NCBI RefSeq assembly: GCF_008974265.1
Contig: NZ_BKZW01000001.1
Span: forward strand, 3,658,001 to 3,722,000
Origin: Dictyobacter vulcani
Lineage (GTDB): Bacteria > Chloroflexota > Ktedonobacteria > Ktedonobacterales > Ktedonobacteraceae
Direction of reading: 5' to 3'
Length of the DNA stretch: 64,000 nucleotides
The notes beneath the pieces were generated by a model. That model ran no database searches, had not been told where the DNA came from, and saw nothing but the letters and a program-made list of their open reading frames with translations. A program made the translations under genes and the position numbers. Every line of letters begins with the position of its first letter. The first letter of the stretch is position 1. Below are positions 8,736 to 17,134 of this stretch, piece after piece.

Positions 8736-10271
8736 TTAGAGTACCTCCGTATGAGGATCTATTTGGATGGTAAAGACATTCGCAAGTTCATCAGAAAACA
8801 CATATGTGTAGGAATTAAGTTCATTTTTATATCTGTAATAGAGATAACTGATGAAGGCCCAACTAGACATTTCTGGATCGTCCCAGTAACCACGCACGAC
8901 ACCTGCTAACTCGTTCGTCTTCAGTAGATACGCAAATTCCTCCATTTCATTCGCCGAGCATATTACAAATGGAGCTTGTTGCGTAAGTCCAGAATCAAGC
9001 CCTAAATGGAGTAATTTTCCCTTGACAATTTCTCGAAGCGTTTCAAGCTGAGGACCCATTAAACGCCAATTTTCTAGTGTAACAACACAAATAAATGGGC
9101 ATTTAGTTGGATCATACGGATATTGTTGCGAGCGGTATTTACCATTTTTATATGCCTCAAGAGTTTGATAGGATTGCACTATTGCCTCACCAGCTACCTC
9201 AAGCTGAGCACGTAGCTCGTTATCATCTTGAATAGTTATCTGTGCACCGATGGTCATACGTTTAGTCTTGCACTCAATGAGCATAAAAGAGGTTGGCTGG
9301 TCGATAATCCAATCGGCACGCTTTGGTCGTGTATCAAGTTCTTCTGGATAAACTTTAACAAAACTATCGTTGAATGTTTTTTCAAGCATTTGACCAATGT
9401 AATCCTGGAACGAAGTACCAAATGCTTGATCGAAACCTCGCTCTTTTATGAGATCGTAAAACAATCCTGAAGTAATACGCCAGAAAAGCAGGGTAGGCAT
9501 AGGGCAAATATGTACTAGCAGCCCATTTAATTTTGTAAAAATTAGTGGGTGGCTTTGCAGGGCATGGAACTGATACATGAATGTATCGTCGAGTTTACGC
9601 TCGGCTATTAAGCGCTGCTTCATTTCCTTCGTAGATAACGAATATAGCAGCATAAACTTATCGTAATCTGCATTGGTGATGCCTGATAATGCCAACTCAT
9701 CAAGTGGATAGTTTATACCAAGGTATTGACTGGTATATTTAACCCACAAGCCAGCACCAATCGTAAATAGCTGCTTTGTTGATAGGCCGATCTTTGTTTT
9801 TACTATTGGCTCAACTGCAGCATGTCCAAAAATGCGACTGTAGCGAACTAGGCTCGTCTTACTTGGTAACTCGGTTTGATATTTGAACTGTCGATGGGCC
9901 AATCGGACTGTGATTTCCTGTAATATTTTTTCATCATCCACTAAATGTTGGGAAATATAATTATCAACCTCCCTTAGCTTGTCTACAAGGCTAGAAAAAG
10001 TGTTCCATTTACGAGCAGTGTCGCTCGTGGTTAGTTGAGGATTACAGACAATAATTGCTTCACGAGCAAGAACTTCCATTTCCCAGGGCAGAATGATCCA
10101 CTCGTTTGAATATACGACTGAATGCACTTCCATATCTATTGGAAATGGGGTTCGTGTACGCAAAGTTCTAAAGGCAGAGTAAGCTCTGATCACGCCTAGT
10201 GTGTCGTTAAGGTCAAGCTTTCTCAGTGCGTTTCTTAATGGCGTCCAGCCCCCGTAAGCGTTGTTTAACAT
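8736..10271 (-). CDS. Hypothetical protein with PD-(D/E)XK nuclease-like motif
   Basis: 511 residues, family not recognised. The N-terminal half is helical and holds no obvious motif. Around residues 290-350, SFQDYIGQMLEKTF is followed by RADWIIDQPTSFMLIECKTK. This fits a PD-(D/E)XK nuclease core, with Asp before the strand and E-C-K on it, preceded by a helix carrying a Glu. No methylase or helicase partner is fused. It is convergent with the type I RM operon, so the two share a defence-like neighbourhood but not a transcript. A nuclease role is an inference from the motif. No signal peptide or membrane helix is seen. Confidence 0.75.
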   Translation of the reverse strand: MLNNAYGGWTPLRNALRKLDLNDTLGVIRAYSAFRTLRTRTPFPIDMEVHSVVYSNEWIILPWEMEVLAREAIIVCNPQLTTSDTARKWNTFSSLVDKLREVDNYISQHLVDDEKILQEITVRLAHRQFKYQTELPSKTSLVRYSRIFGHAAVEPIVKTKIGLSTKQLFTIGAGLWVKYTSQYLGINYPLDELALSGITNADYDKFMLLYSLSTKEMKQRLIAERKLDDTFMYQFHALQSHPLIFTKLNGLLVHICPMPTLLFWRITSGLFYDLIKERGFDQAFGTSFQDYIGQMLEKTFNDSFVKVYPEELDTRPKRADWIIDQPTSFMLIECKTKRMTIGAQITIQDDNELRAQLEVAGEAIVQSYQTLEAYKNGKYRSQQYPYDPTKCPFICVVTLENWRLMGPQLETLREIVKGKLLHLGLDSGLTQQAPFVICSANEMEEFAYLLKTNELAGVVRGYWDDPEMSSWAFISYLYYRYKNELNSYTYVFSDELANVFTIQIDPHTEVL

Positions 10272-10823
10272 ACAACAATTATACTATTGTCCCTCTTAAA
10301 AGAAGTCAGAACGAGCTGCAATAGTATTTATAGGCAGATCAGGATTTGTACAGGTCTAAGATGTGTGCTGTAAGCCACTTGTTTGTGAAGCGCATAATTC
10401 GTGCTAGTCTGGTTTTAGCTCACTACAAAGTTCCTCAACAACATACAACTAGTATTTGGTAAATGATCCCCAGGGTCAAAATTGTCGAACCTTGAGTCTG
10501 TTGTCCCACCTCGCCTGGTCCAGGGAAAGCGCGAGATGCGCGACATACTGACCACCAAAATTACCAACGACCGTGCGCAATAATCTGTGTCTGGAGAGGC
10601 TTTTCAGGCTATCAATGGTTGTGCTGCTCACCCTTCAGGGAAATTACCAGTTGCCCATGTATTTGCAGTTCCTCAAGATCTGGTCGTGGTCTGTAACCGA
10701 TTGAGGTTAACTGGTTGTAGTCCTTCTCAAACCTCATTTTCATTGCGTAAGGCTTCTAGGTATTACAAATTATGGGAAAAGCGATCAAAATATGTTGCTT
10801 TATGATGCTGTGAATAATCGTTG
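10272..10823. other. Intergenic stretch with a small coding relic
   Basis: No intact gene is supported. On the plus strand, 10482-10583 reads as 33 plausible residues ending in TAA (VVPPRLVQGKREMRDIL is part of it), probably the tail of a lost gene. A 72-codon frame at 10587-10805 has no ribosome site or recognisable motif. Confidence 0.4.
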
Positions 10824-12047
10824 TTAGGGAGCATATCTGTGTGTATGCGATGTCTCGTGCCACTGAAAGATATCTTCCAGGCTGGTCACTATAGTTTCGT
10901 GGGGCCACCTGGATAGGGTTTGCTCGTAGGTCGTGGTTAGTTTATTGAAGTAGAGTCGTGATCCTAGTTTTTTTGCCAGGGTTGCAGCCTCCTCCAAGAC
11001 CTGTGTGCCGCTCTCAATATTGTTCTGGGCAAAGTCGATTTCTGCCTGATAATAGAGCAGGTCTAGTTTGGTGATGGGTTCTTTCTCACTGTCCTTATTA
11101 GTCCTTTGCAATTGGATTAGTGCTTGCTCAGCCTCTTTGGGTTGTCCCAGAAAGAGGTGAGTTTGAAGGTCTGCAAACACATAGAGAGCGTAATGGGAGG
11201 ACCTCAGGTGCTGGTAGGCAGGGTCATTCTCTGGAACCTCTGGATAGCAATCATAGGCCATGCCTTTGGCTCGCATCGCTTCTTGAAGATTGCCACGCAT
11301 GGCCTGAACTTCCGCTAGTCCAGCATAGGCACGTCCTCTCGACAGTGCAGTGATGCGTTCATCACTAAATAGTGAGACTGCCTGTTGATATGCGTGCAGG
11401 GCCGCCGTACTCCGTTTGCGATGGAAACCAATATTCGCAAGTGCAATGAGGGACGATACCTGCAGGTTCGGGTCTGCCGCCAACGCCGCAAAGTCATAGG
11501 CCTGACGAGCGAGTTGTTCCCCTTGTCCGAAGTTCTCCCGATCTGTGGCTATCTCACTGGCGAGTTGCAGCGCCAGTGAGGCCAGTTGTGCTGCTGATAT
11601 TTGCTGTGGTCCTTCGACTGAGGCCAGATGAGCCGTGTGCGTTATCAGTATGGGGAGGAGATCCTCAACCTCTTGAGGGCGGCCCGCGAAGTAAATATTC
11701 TGACAGGCGATAATACTTTTTGCGTATTGAGCAAGTGAATCATTGCCCCAGAAGTGTTCCAACGTTTGTGAGACAGCACCGCTGGACAAGCCTGATGGCA
11801 GGAGCAGCCCACCAAGCACACCTGTGGCTATCTTTTTATTGACCTCTCGGCGTGAAAATGTCACAAAGCCGAGGTCTTCTGGTGACTTGTTCAAGGCCTG
11901 GCAGATGCGATTGATCGTATCACCACGCGGCATGGTCCCATTCTCGGCTCGTTCAACGCTCGCTCTTGACACGCCAGCCAGGTTCGCTAGAAGCTCCTGG
12001 CTGAGTTGCTGGTTCACACGTTCCGCTCTTAGCTTCTCGTTCTTCAT
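10824..12047 (-). CDS. XRE-family HTH regulator with TPR domain
   Basis: 407 residues. An N-terminal lambda-repressor-type HTH (LSQELLANLAGVSRASVERA to NRICQALN, residues about 14-50) is followed by a linker with a short hydrophobic stretch. A long alpha-helical TPR-like array runs from about residue 110 to 390. The architecture is that of regulators whose TPR domain senses a peptide or partner. AAGGAG precedes the ATG. It is divergent from the radical SAM gene at 12346 across a 298-base region, which makes it the likely regulator of that gene. Confidence 0.88.
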   Translation of the reverse strand: MKNEKLRAERVNQQLSQELLANLAGVSRASVERAENGTMPRGDTINRICQALNKSPEDLGFVTFSRREVNKKIATGVLGGLLLPSGLSSGAVSQTLEHFWGNDSLAQYAKSIIACQNIYFAGRPQEVEDLLPILITHTAHLASVEGPQQISAAQLASLALQLASEIATDRENFGQGEQLARQAYDFAALAADPNLQVSSLIALANIGFHRKRSTAALHAYQQAVSLFSDERITALSRGRAYAGLAEVQAMRGNLQEAMRAKGMAYDCYPEVPENDPAYQHLRSSHYALYVFADLQTHLFLGQPKEAEQALIQLQRTNKDSEKEPITKLDLLYYQAEIDFAQNNIESGTQVLEEAATLAKKLGSRLYFNKLTTTYEQTLSRWPHETIVTSLEDIFQWHETSHTHRYAP

Positions 12048-12105
12048 GTCTGCTCCTTCCTTTATGATGCTGTACCAAGATTACTATAGCATATCCACGC
12101 ACTTA

Positions 12106-12127
12106 ATGCTTTGATTCAAGCATCAAA
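12106..12127. promoter_or_regulatory. Overlapping palindromes, candidate XRE operator
   Basis: Two interlocked inverted repeats: ATGCTT/AAGCAT (12106-12123) and TTTGAT/ATCAAA (12110-12127). They lie just upstream of the XRE-TPR start in the divergent intergenic region, a usual place for an autoregulatory operator. Function is inferred from position and symmetry. Confidence 0.4.
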
Positions 12128-12345
12128 TGAACAAGCGTTCTGCATTATCCTGCACAAGTGAGGGATAAGTGAAGGTTTAGTGATGCATTATATAACAATT
12201 AATTTATTAAACTAGATTACATGGATCAGAGAGAGAGCCCTTCATTCTATGGACTCTCTCCATAGAGATCCCTCCTCTATCCCTTTCTCTTTTTTGGTCT
12301 CTGCATATTGTTCTTGGACACGTGTTATGCTGAAAGGAATCACTT

Positions 12346-13488
12346 ATGGTTACAACACTGCACAATCATCCTGACATTACAAGGAATGCGTCATCTCTGA
12401 AGTTTATGTGGTTAGAGATTACCGGAAAGTGCAATCTTTCCTGTCATCATTGCTATGCAGGCAGTTCTCCATCTGGCCATCACGGGCTTATGCATGAAAA
12501 GGATTGGAGACGAGTTATTATGCAGGCTGCCCAATTAGGATGTAAAAGCATTCAGTTTATCGGAGGTGAACCAACTGTCCATCCCCAACTCAATCAATTT
12601 ATTCGTTTGGCGACAGAGCTTGGTATGAGGGTTGAGGTCTATACCAACCTTGTCTCTATCAAGCAATCGCATTGGCAAACGTTTCAGGATTGCGGCGTGA
12701 ATATCGCGACCAGCTTTTATACCGCTAAGCCAGAGATTCATGAGGAAATTACGCAGGGAAAATCTTCATGGAAAAAGACGGTTGACAATATTCAGACTGT
12801 TCTGAATCGAGGATTACCATTACGTGTAGGTCTGGTCGAGATGCGCCCTGATCAAGACATCGATGAAACACAGCAGTTTCTTCAGCAGCTTGGCGTGACA
12901 CGTGTGCGTGTTGATCATACACGTGGGGTTGGGCGTGGAGCCGAGCTGGTCCAGATTACACCTCGACCGGAAGATGAGTTATGTGGAGCCTGTGCCCGTG
13001 GACGAGCAGCTATTATCCCAGATGGACGAGTATTCCCATGCGTGTTTTCGCGCCATCTGACAATCGGGAACGTCCTCCAGAACTCGCTTGAAGACATTAT
13101 TCTTGGGGAGAGAATGGGCAAGACGCGGGCACAGCTCACCCTCTTTTTCCGGAGTAAATTTCCTCAGCAACAGTGTATGCCAGATGATTGTGGGCCAAAT
13201 ACGTCCTGTTCTCCTGAAAGCGGCCATACGCCAAAAATGGAGTTCCCTTGTATGCCAGCGACTGAACCATATCTGGCCACACAAAATCTCTCGGAACTCC
13301 AAAACTGGTGCGAACCACATGAGTGTGACCCGAATTGTGAACCTGGCGAATGTAACCCCGACTTGTGTCAACCATCGCACACATGCATCCCTGATTTCAA
13401 AGATCCTTGCACTCCAGCCCAACCATGTTCTCCTGATGAGGAGTCCTGTGCCCCTGAATGGAATAAGTGTGGACCTGATGATCGCTAG
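12346..13488 (+). CDS. Radical SAM/SPASM protein with Cys-x-Pro repeat tail
   Basis: 380 residues. CNLSCHHC at about residue 29 binds the radical SAM [4Fe-4S] cluster, and FIGGEPTVHP follows as the SAM-binding GGE motif. A SPASM-like segment (CGACARGRAAIIPDGRVFPC, then GNVLQNSLEDI) lies at about 212-245. From residue 277 to the end, 14 cysteines occur and every one is in C-x-P (CMP, CGP, CSP, CMP, CEP, CDP, CEP, CNP, CQP, CIP, CTP, CSP, CAP, CGP). The tail could be a fused substrate, a metal-binding region or a cluster carrier. AAAGGA precedes the ATG. Radical SAM chemistry is certain; the substrate is unknown. Confidence 0.92.
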   Translation: MVTTLHNHPDITRNASSLKFMWLEITGKCNLSCHHCYAGSSPSGHHGLMHEKDWRRVIMQAAQLGCKSIQFIGGEPTVHPQLNQFIRLATELGMRVEVYTNLVSIKQSHWQTFQDCGVNIATSFYTAKPEIHEEITQGKSSWKKTVDNIQTVLNRGLPLRVGLVEMRPDQDIDETQQFLQQLGVTRVRVDHTRGVGRGAELVQITPRPEDELCGACARGRAAIIPDGRVFPCVFSRHLTIGNVLQNSLEDIILGERMGKTRAQLTLFFRSKFPQQQCMPDDCGPNTSCSPESGHTPKMEFPCMPATEPYLATQNLSELQNWCEPHECDPNCEPGECNPDLCQPSHTCIPDFKDPCTPAQPCSPDEESCAPEWNKCGPDDR

Positions 13489-13517
13489 TTTGCTCATTTG
13501 TCTTGATTCATACATTC

Positions 13518-13646
13518 ATGGCCGTCTATCTGGTGGTAGGCGGTCCCTTCCTATTTGGAAGCATTCATATACTGTCTATAGACCAATCTGGGTCTGCATC
13601 TCAATTGGATGAGGATGTAAGGAGAAAAGACGAGTATGACCATTGA
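13518..13646 (+). CDS. Possible 42-aa peptide between radical SAM and CxxC genes
   Basis: An ATG-started frame of 42 residues (MAVYLVVGGPFLFG at the start, acidic and charged at the end) that overlaps the start of the next gene by 11 bases. It has a hydrophobic N-terminal half and no cysteine. No ribosome site precedes it, so it may be chance. It is listed because a short peptide next to a radical SAM enzyme could be a precursor. Confidence 0.2.
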   Translation: MAVYLVVGGPFLFGSIHILSIDQSGSASQLDEDVRRKDEYDH

Positions 13647-13824
13647 GAATATTATGTGTCCCCACTGTAAAGGCGTGATGGAACTCCGGAAACAAGACAC
13701 GAGTTATACGAGCGGAAAGACGAAATATTACCATCGACAATTCCTGGTATGTCGCGCAGATGATATCTGGATGCGGCTAGAAACGCCGAAAGAATCATCA
13801 GAACAGAACTTCCCAACAAAATAA
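13636..13824 (+). CDS. Small CxxC (zinc-finger-like) protein
   Basis: 62 residues with an excellent ribosome site (AAGGAG 11 bases upstream). MCPHCKGVMEL near the N-terminus and VCRADDIWMRLETP near the middle give a CxxC plus a later Cys, resembling short YgiT-like zinc-ribbon proteins, although only three cysteines are present. It follows the radical SAM gene by 147 bases and shares its terminator, so a partner or substrate role in that locus is plausible. Function is not known. Confidence 0.65.
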   Translation: MTIENIMCPHCKGVMELRKQDTSYTSGKTKYYHRQFLVCRADDIWMRLETPKESSEQNFPTK

Positions 13825-13854
13825 AGTGATAGCACCATAAAATCCATTCTGGTG

Positions 13855-13884
13855 GAACTGGAGCAGGCGATCCTGTCCCAGTTC
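13855..13884 (+). terminator. Rho-independent terminator of the radical SAM unit
   Basis: Stem GAACTGG (13855-13861) pairs with CCAGTTC (13878-13884), with an inner CAGG/CCTG extension, and is followed by TTTTGC. It sits 31 bases after the CxxC gene. Confidence 0.6.
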
Positions 13885-13997
13885 TTTTGCATAAAGGGCC
13901 GGACATGGACAGTTTTTCTTATTATTGGTTTCAGATATTTACTAATGATGCCTGTTTTTCCATGCAGACCCCAACATTTCGCGACACATGTTTTAGC

Positions 13998-14831
13998 TCA
14001 TTGCACCTGGATGCCGACATGCTCAAGGAGACGTCGACAGAGTTCGGCACGATACTTGATCGGCATGCGACCAGGAGGGCCGTGCGAGTCTGAGCCTGCA
14101 CTGATCAGCAAGTCATGCTGTATTGCATAGGCCAGATAGGTTTCCACTTGTTCTGGAGAGTGTGTGGGATAGTAGACTTCGATGCCATCAAGAGGGATTT
14201 CAGCGCGCACTTGATCAAGGAGTTCCGGTGTGTAATTGGTGAATTCCTGAGGTTCTTGCAAACCGCGGCCTGGATGCGCAATCAAGGCAACTCCTCCACT
14301 TTGGTGTGCTGCCTCAACGGTCTGGCCTATATCCGCCTTCATTTCACAATAGCCAGCGTCGGTCAACAACGTCAAGGCGCTCGGCCAATCCGAGACCATA
14401 CCCTGCTTGATCAACAATTTGCCACAGTCACCTGCCACCCGTAGATCTTGAGGATGTGGAAATCGGTAGCCTCGGCGCTGTAACTCTTCATACACTCGCT
14501 CTGCATTGTCTTTCTGGCGTTGTCGAACGTCATCTGCAATGGTGCGAAGTGCCTGATTATGAGGATCAAAACCAAAACAGAGGACATCAGCCATCTTTCC
14601 ATGAAACTGGGCACTTATTTCTACAGCAGTGAGAACTGGCACCTGTTTTTGAATCCCCAGGTGTTGGATGCGTTCTACCGTATCTATGCGGTCGTGATCT
14701 GTCACCGCAACAAGGCCAAAACGTTCTTGTGCGAGATACTCAAAAAGTTGCTCTGCTGACCAGCGTCCATCACTATACGTGGTATGCATTTGCAAGTCGA
14801 TTGGCGTAGTAGAGGATATCTGTAATTGCAA
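13998..14831 (-). CDS. PHP-domain metal-dependent phosphoesterase
   Basis: About 277 residues. The PHP signature is clear: DLQMHTTYSDG (HxH site), VAVTDHD, then AVEISAQFHG, later VALIAHPGR and SAGSDSHGP. This is the pattern of YciV/TrpH-like nucleotidases and 3'-5' phosphoesterases. The longest frame starts at 14870, but AAAGGAG lies immediately before a TTG at 14831, which I take as the start. It is convergent with the radical SAM unit. The exact substrate cannot be read from sequence. Confidence 0.88.
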   Translation of the reverse strand: MQLQISSTTPIDLQMHTTYSDGRWSAEQLFEYLAQERFGLVAVTDHDRIDTVERIQHLGIQKQVPVLTAVEISAQFHGKMADVLCFGFDPHNQALRTIADDVRQRQKDNAERVYEELQRRGYRFPHPQDLRVAGDCGKLLIKQGMVSDWPSALTLLTDAGYCEMKADIGQTVEAAHQSGGVALIAHPGRGLQEPQEFTNYTPELLDQVRAEIPLDGIEVYYPTHSPEQVETYLAYAIQHDLLISAGSDSHGPPGRMPIKYRAELCRRLLEHVGIQVQ

Positions 14832-14906
14832 GTAAAACTCCTTTATGACGTTTTTAAAGAGAACAAGCACCAGTAAAACCGTGCTGTGATATGAGCACTT
14901 TTGCTC

Positions 14907-15077
14907 TCATGTATGAAAAAGCAGATAGCTCAAGCGCCCAACTTCTGGATTATTTCGCAAGGAGGTAGCTTGAAGCTGCTTATAGAGGGTCTTGATGCGC
15001 TCCACATTCACACGTGAGCGCATGGTACGGGCAAGAGGCAGCGCTTCTTCATCATTCCGATTGTACGTATTGAACAT
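14907..15077 (-). CDS. Possible 56-aa protein or gene remnant
   Basis: A minus-strand frame from ATG 15077 to TGA 14907, 56 residues, basic (LPLARTMRSRVNVERIKTLY is part of it). Composition looks protein-like, but no ribosome site is visible and I recognise no family. It could be the tail of a lost gene. Confidence 0.3.
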   Translation of the reverse strand: MFNTYNRNDEEALPLARTMRSRVNVERIKTLYKQLQATSLRNNPEVGRLSYLLFHT

Positions 15078-15168
15078 GTTGTCAAGCTTGTTTGTATCAT
15101 CCTACTCTCTATTTGAATAGGCAGGTGTGTATTTGCTAATGAAATAATGCCTTTGCGAGAGATACTTA

Positions 15169-15198
15169 AGAGGCTTGCAAACATATTCGCAGGCCTCT
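15169..15198. terminator. Hairpin downstream of the cupin gene
   Basis: AGAGGCTTGC (15169-15178) pairs with GCAGGCCTCT (15189-15198), with one G-T pair and a ten-base loop. It lies 31 bases beyond the cupin stop. The T-rich side (ATTTTATT) is on the plus strand, so direction is uncertain. Confidence 0.4.
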
Positions 15199-15229
15199 CT
15201 ATTTTATTACCCTATTGGGAGTGTTTCCT

Positions 15230-15568
15230 TTACCCCAAAACAAATGAAGCGCATGGGGTCGATCCGGTATTCTTTAGATAATGTTCTATCTGGGCAGGTA
15301 TGATGAAGCGATCGCCGGGGGCAACGGTTTGTATTTCATCGCCTTTAAATTGAAAGGTACCTGTGCCTTCGAGGAAGTAAAAAATCTCTTCCATATCTTG
15401 ATGGGCGTGGTTTTTTACATCTTCACCAGGCTCGACGTACACCTCATTTAAGAACATCAATTGAGAATTCACATCCTCATGTTTTAGAAGCACCTTTTTG
15501 AGGGCTCCATGGCGCGTTGGCTCTAAAGCGGCTTCAGAAAGAGAATATTTTGCTGCTTGTCTATTCAT
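15230..15568 (-). CDS. Cupin-domain protein
   Basis: 112 residues forming one cupin_2 barrel. The metal site motif NHAHQDMEEIFYFLEG (His, His, Glu) is followed by PGDRFIIPAQIEHYLKN with the second-motif His. GGAGG precedes the ATG. Single-domain cupins range from isomerases and dioxygenases to ligand-binding proteins, so the reaction cannot be assigned. It stands alone between two other minus-strand genes. Confidence 0.85.
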   Translation of the reverse strand: MNRQAAKYSLSEAALEPTRHGALKKVLLKHEDVNSQLMFLNEVYVEPGEDVKNHAHQDMEEIFYFLEGTGTFQFKGDEIQTVAPGDRFIIPAQIEHYLKNTGSTPCASFVLG

Positions 15569-15589
15569 CAGGAAAATCCTCCAGTATAT

Positions 15590-15787
15590 TTAGATACTAT
15601 TTTTTCCAGCGCGATAGACGCTGGTGTGTAACCTTCGGAGAAACGCATTTTTGTTTACTTGTAGTCTTTGATGGGCCAGGAATTCTACTCTGTAGATTTT
15701 ATCGAGAAGCGTTGGGAAATGTTGTTCTGCTGGTTTACGTAATTGATCAGTTAGCCGCAGTGCGCCTTCTGGATCGGTAAAGATCAT
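15590..15787 (-). CDS. Possible 65-aa hypothetical protein
   Basis: A frame from ATG 15787 to TAA 15590 between the YdcF-like and cupin genes. It has protein-like composition (LRLTDQLRKPAEQHFPTLLD within it) but no recognised motif and no strong ribosome site. It extends upstream into the YdcF-like gene in another frame, so that part is a shadow. Confidence 0.3.
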   Translation of the reverse strand: MIFTDPEGALRLTDQLRKPAEQHFPTLLDKIYRVEFLAHQRLQVNKNAFLRRLHTSVYRAGKNSI

Positions 15788-15842
15788 ACATTGCGCTTTT
15801 GATGTTTGTATGACAAGGGCAGGAATGCATAGTATTATATTT

Positions 15843-16565
15843 TTAGAGAAGATCGCCTTTTTCTCTGTACATCTTGATGCGTTCTTGCTCACTTTTAACG
15901 AGCGTGCGGTGTGCCTGAGAAAAAAACCAGGTGAATGGGTTCCAATCATCAGCATCGGCGTAGTAGTTAATAATCTCAATACCATAGGGTTGAAATACTT
16001 TTGCAAAGGTAAGATAGGTACGGAGTTGGTGAAATGGAGAGGTGACCAGAATCACGCGTCGCATATTGTTTCTTTTCACAATTTCAAGGACATATTCTGC
16101 GTTCTCTCTCGTATGTAACGATTCATTTTCTACAATAATATGCTCTTTAGAAACCCCTAGTTGTACTGCCCTGGCCTCTATATAGGTAGATCCTAACCCT
16201 TCATCCCACTTCTCTGCTGCTCCTTTCAGATCTTTCTCTTGAATACGCCCTTGTACAACCGCTCGTTGTAGCTCTTGTATTGATATCAAATTGGGCGCAT
16301 CATTGATCTTCATAGAAAACCTTCCACTGCCAATAATGGAGGGCGCCCATCCGTCTTTGTAGAGCTGTACCGCAGTCTGAATTTTTCCGTCGAGAAACTT
16401 TATATTGCCTCGTGTCCCTGCGAGTACAACAACAGCATCCGCCTTTTTAAGTTTGTCTCGCAAGGCAAACCGTCGACCTTGTTTGTAGAAAACTAACCAG
16501 GAAAATAAAGGAAATACAAACAATCCGCTTATAAGGCTCATCAACAAAAGCCATTTTTTTTGCAT
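15843..16565 (-). CDS. YdcF/SanA-like DUF218 membrane-anchored protein
   Basis: 240 residues. One N-terminal membrane helix (WLLLMSLISGLFVFPLFSWL) is followed by a DUF218 domain. ADAVVVLAGTRGN opens the Rossmann-like fold, SIIGSGRFSM follows, then VENESLHTRENAEYVLE and VILVTSPFHQLRTYLTF, all family landmarks. DUF218 proteins (YdcF, SanA, ElyC) act at the envelope in processes linked to cell-wall precursor metabolism. The start ATG shares one base with the stop of the TPR gene (TAATG), so it is translationally coupled to the regulator fragment upstream. Confidence 0.88.
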   Translation of the reverse strand: MQKKWLLLMSLISGLFVFPLFSWLVFYKQGRRFALRDKLKKADAVVVLAGTRGNIKFLDGKIQTAVQLYKDGWAPSIIGSGRFSMKINDAPNLISIQELQRAVVQGRIQEKDLKGAAEKWDEGLGSTYIEARAVQLGVSKEHIIVENESLHTRENAEYVLEIVKRNNMRRVILVTSPFHQLRTYLTFAKVFQPYGIEIINYYADADDWNPFTWFFSQAHRTLVKSEQERIKMYREKGDLL

Positions 16566-17134
16566 TAGTTTAACGTAAGTGTTGCTCCTAATTGGGCAAC
16601 ACTCTTTTCCTTTCTATATGGAGAAGAATTTAACAAAGTATATAAATTCTTCACACGTGCAATTGTCTTCTGGGAACCAATGGTATGCGCAATGTGAAAG
16701 GCGTCTATTGCTGTTTCGGCACTTTCATCGATGCATCCCAGGCCATAATATGCCTCAGCTTTTTGTGCAATTAATCGTGCCCGTCCTCTTAAATGCATGG
16801 GGTTATACTGATGTAATCCAGTATTTAATAAGGGAAGAGCCTGCCCATACTCTTTTAAGAGAACCGCATTAACGCCTTTTTGCGCCATCACTGAGGTCGT
16901 AGTAATATCACAATAGCTGCATTCTTTTATACCAGGTTTCGCTATCAACAATTGTTCAGCCAAATGAATAGCATCCCACGATTGACGTTTGTGCTGTGAC
17001 ATGGCATGTGCTTCTGAAAGTCCTTGAAGAATGTATCCACGTAAACCAGGAAAATGAGCATCCTCAATAATAGACAGAGCACTTTCAAGGTACTGAATAG
17101 CATCTATAGGCTTTTGCTGCTGTATACATGTCAC
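16565..17134 (-). CDS. TPR half of an XRE-TPR regulator (split by frameshift)
   Basis: 189 residues of helical TPR-like repeats (QGLSEAHAMSQHKRQSWDAI, AQKAEAYYGLGCIDESAETA). The start is a GTG overlapping the stop of the XRE half as GTGA. Continuing the XRE frame with one extra G in the GGG at this point gives a single uninterrupted regulator of about 440 residues, similar in design to the 407-aa regulator at 10824. This is therefore probably the C-terminal half of one gene, either frameshifted or misread. Re-initiation on the GTG could still make it as a separate chain. Confidence 0.75.
   Translation of the reverse strand: MTCIQQQKPIDAIQYLESALSIIEDAHFPGLRGYILQGLSEAHAMSQHKRQSWDAIHLAEQLLIAKPGIKECSYCDITTTSVMAQKGVNAVLLKEYGQALPLLNTGLHQYNPMHLRGRARLIAQKAEAYYGLGCIDESAETAIDAFHIAHTIGSQKTIARVKNLYTLLNSSPYRKEKSVAQLGATLTLN

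Noticed and set aside
12979..13515. 178-codon minus frame across the CxP tail
   Set aside because: Shadow of the repetitive radical SAM tail; rich in Arg/Trp with no motif.
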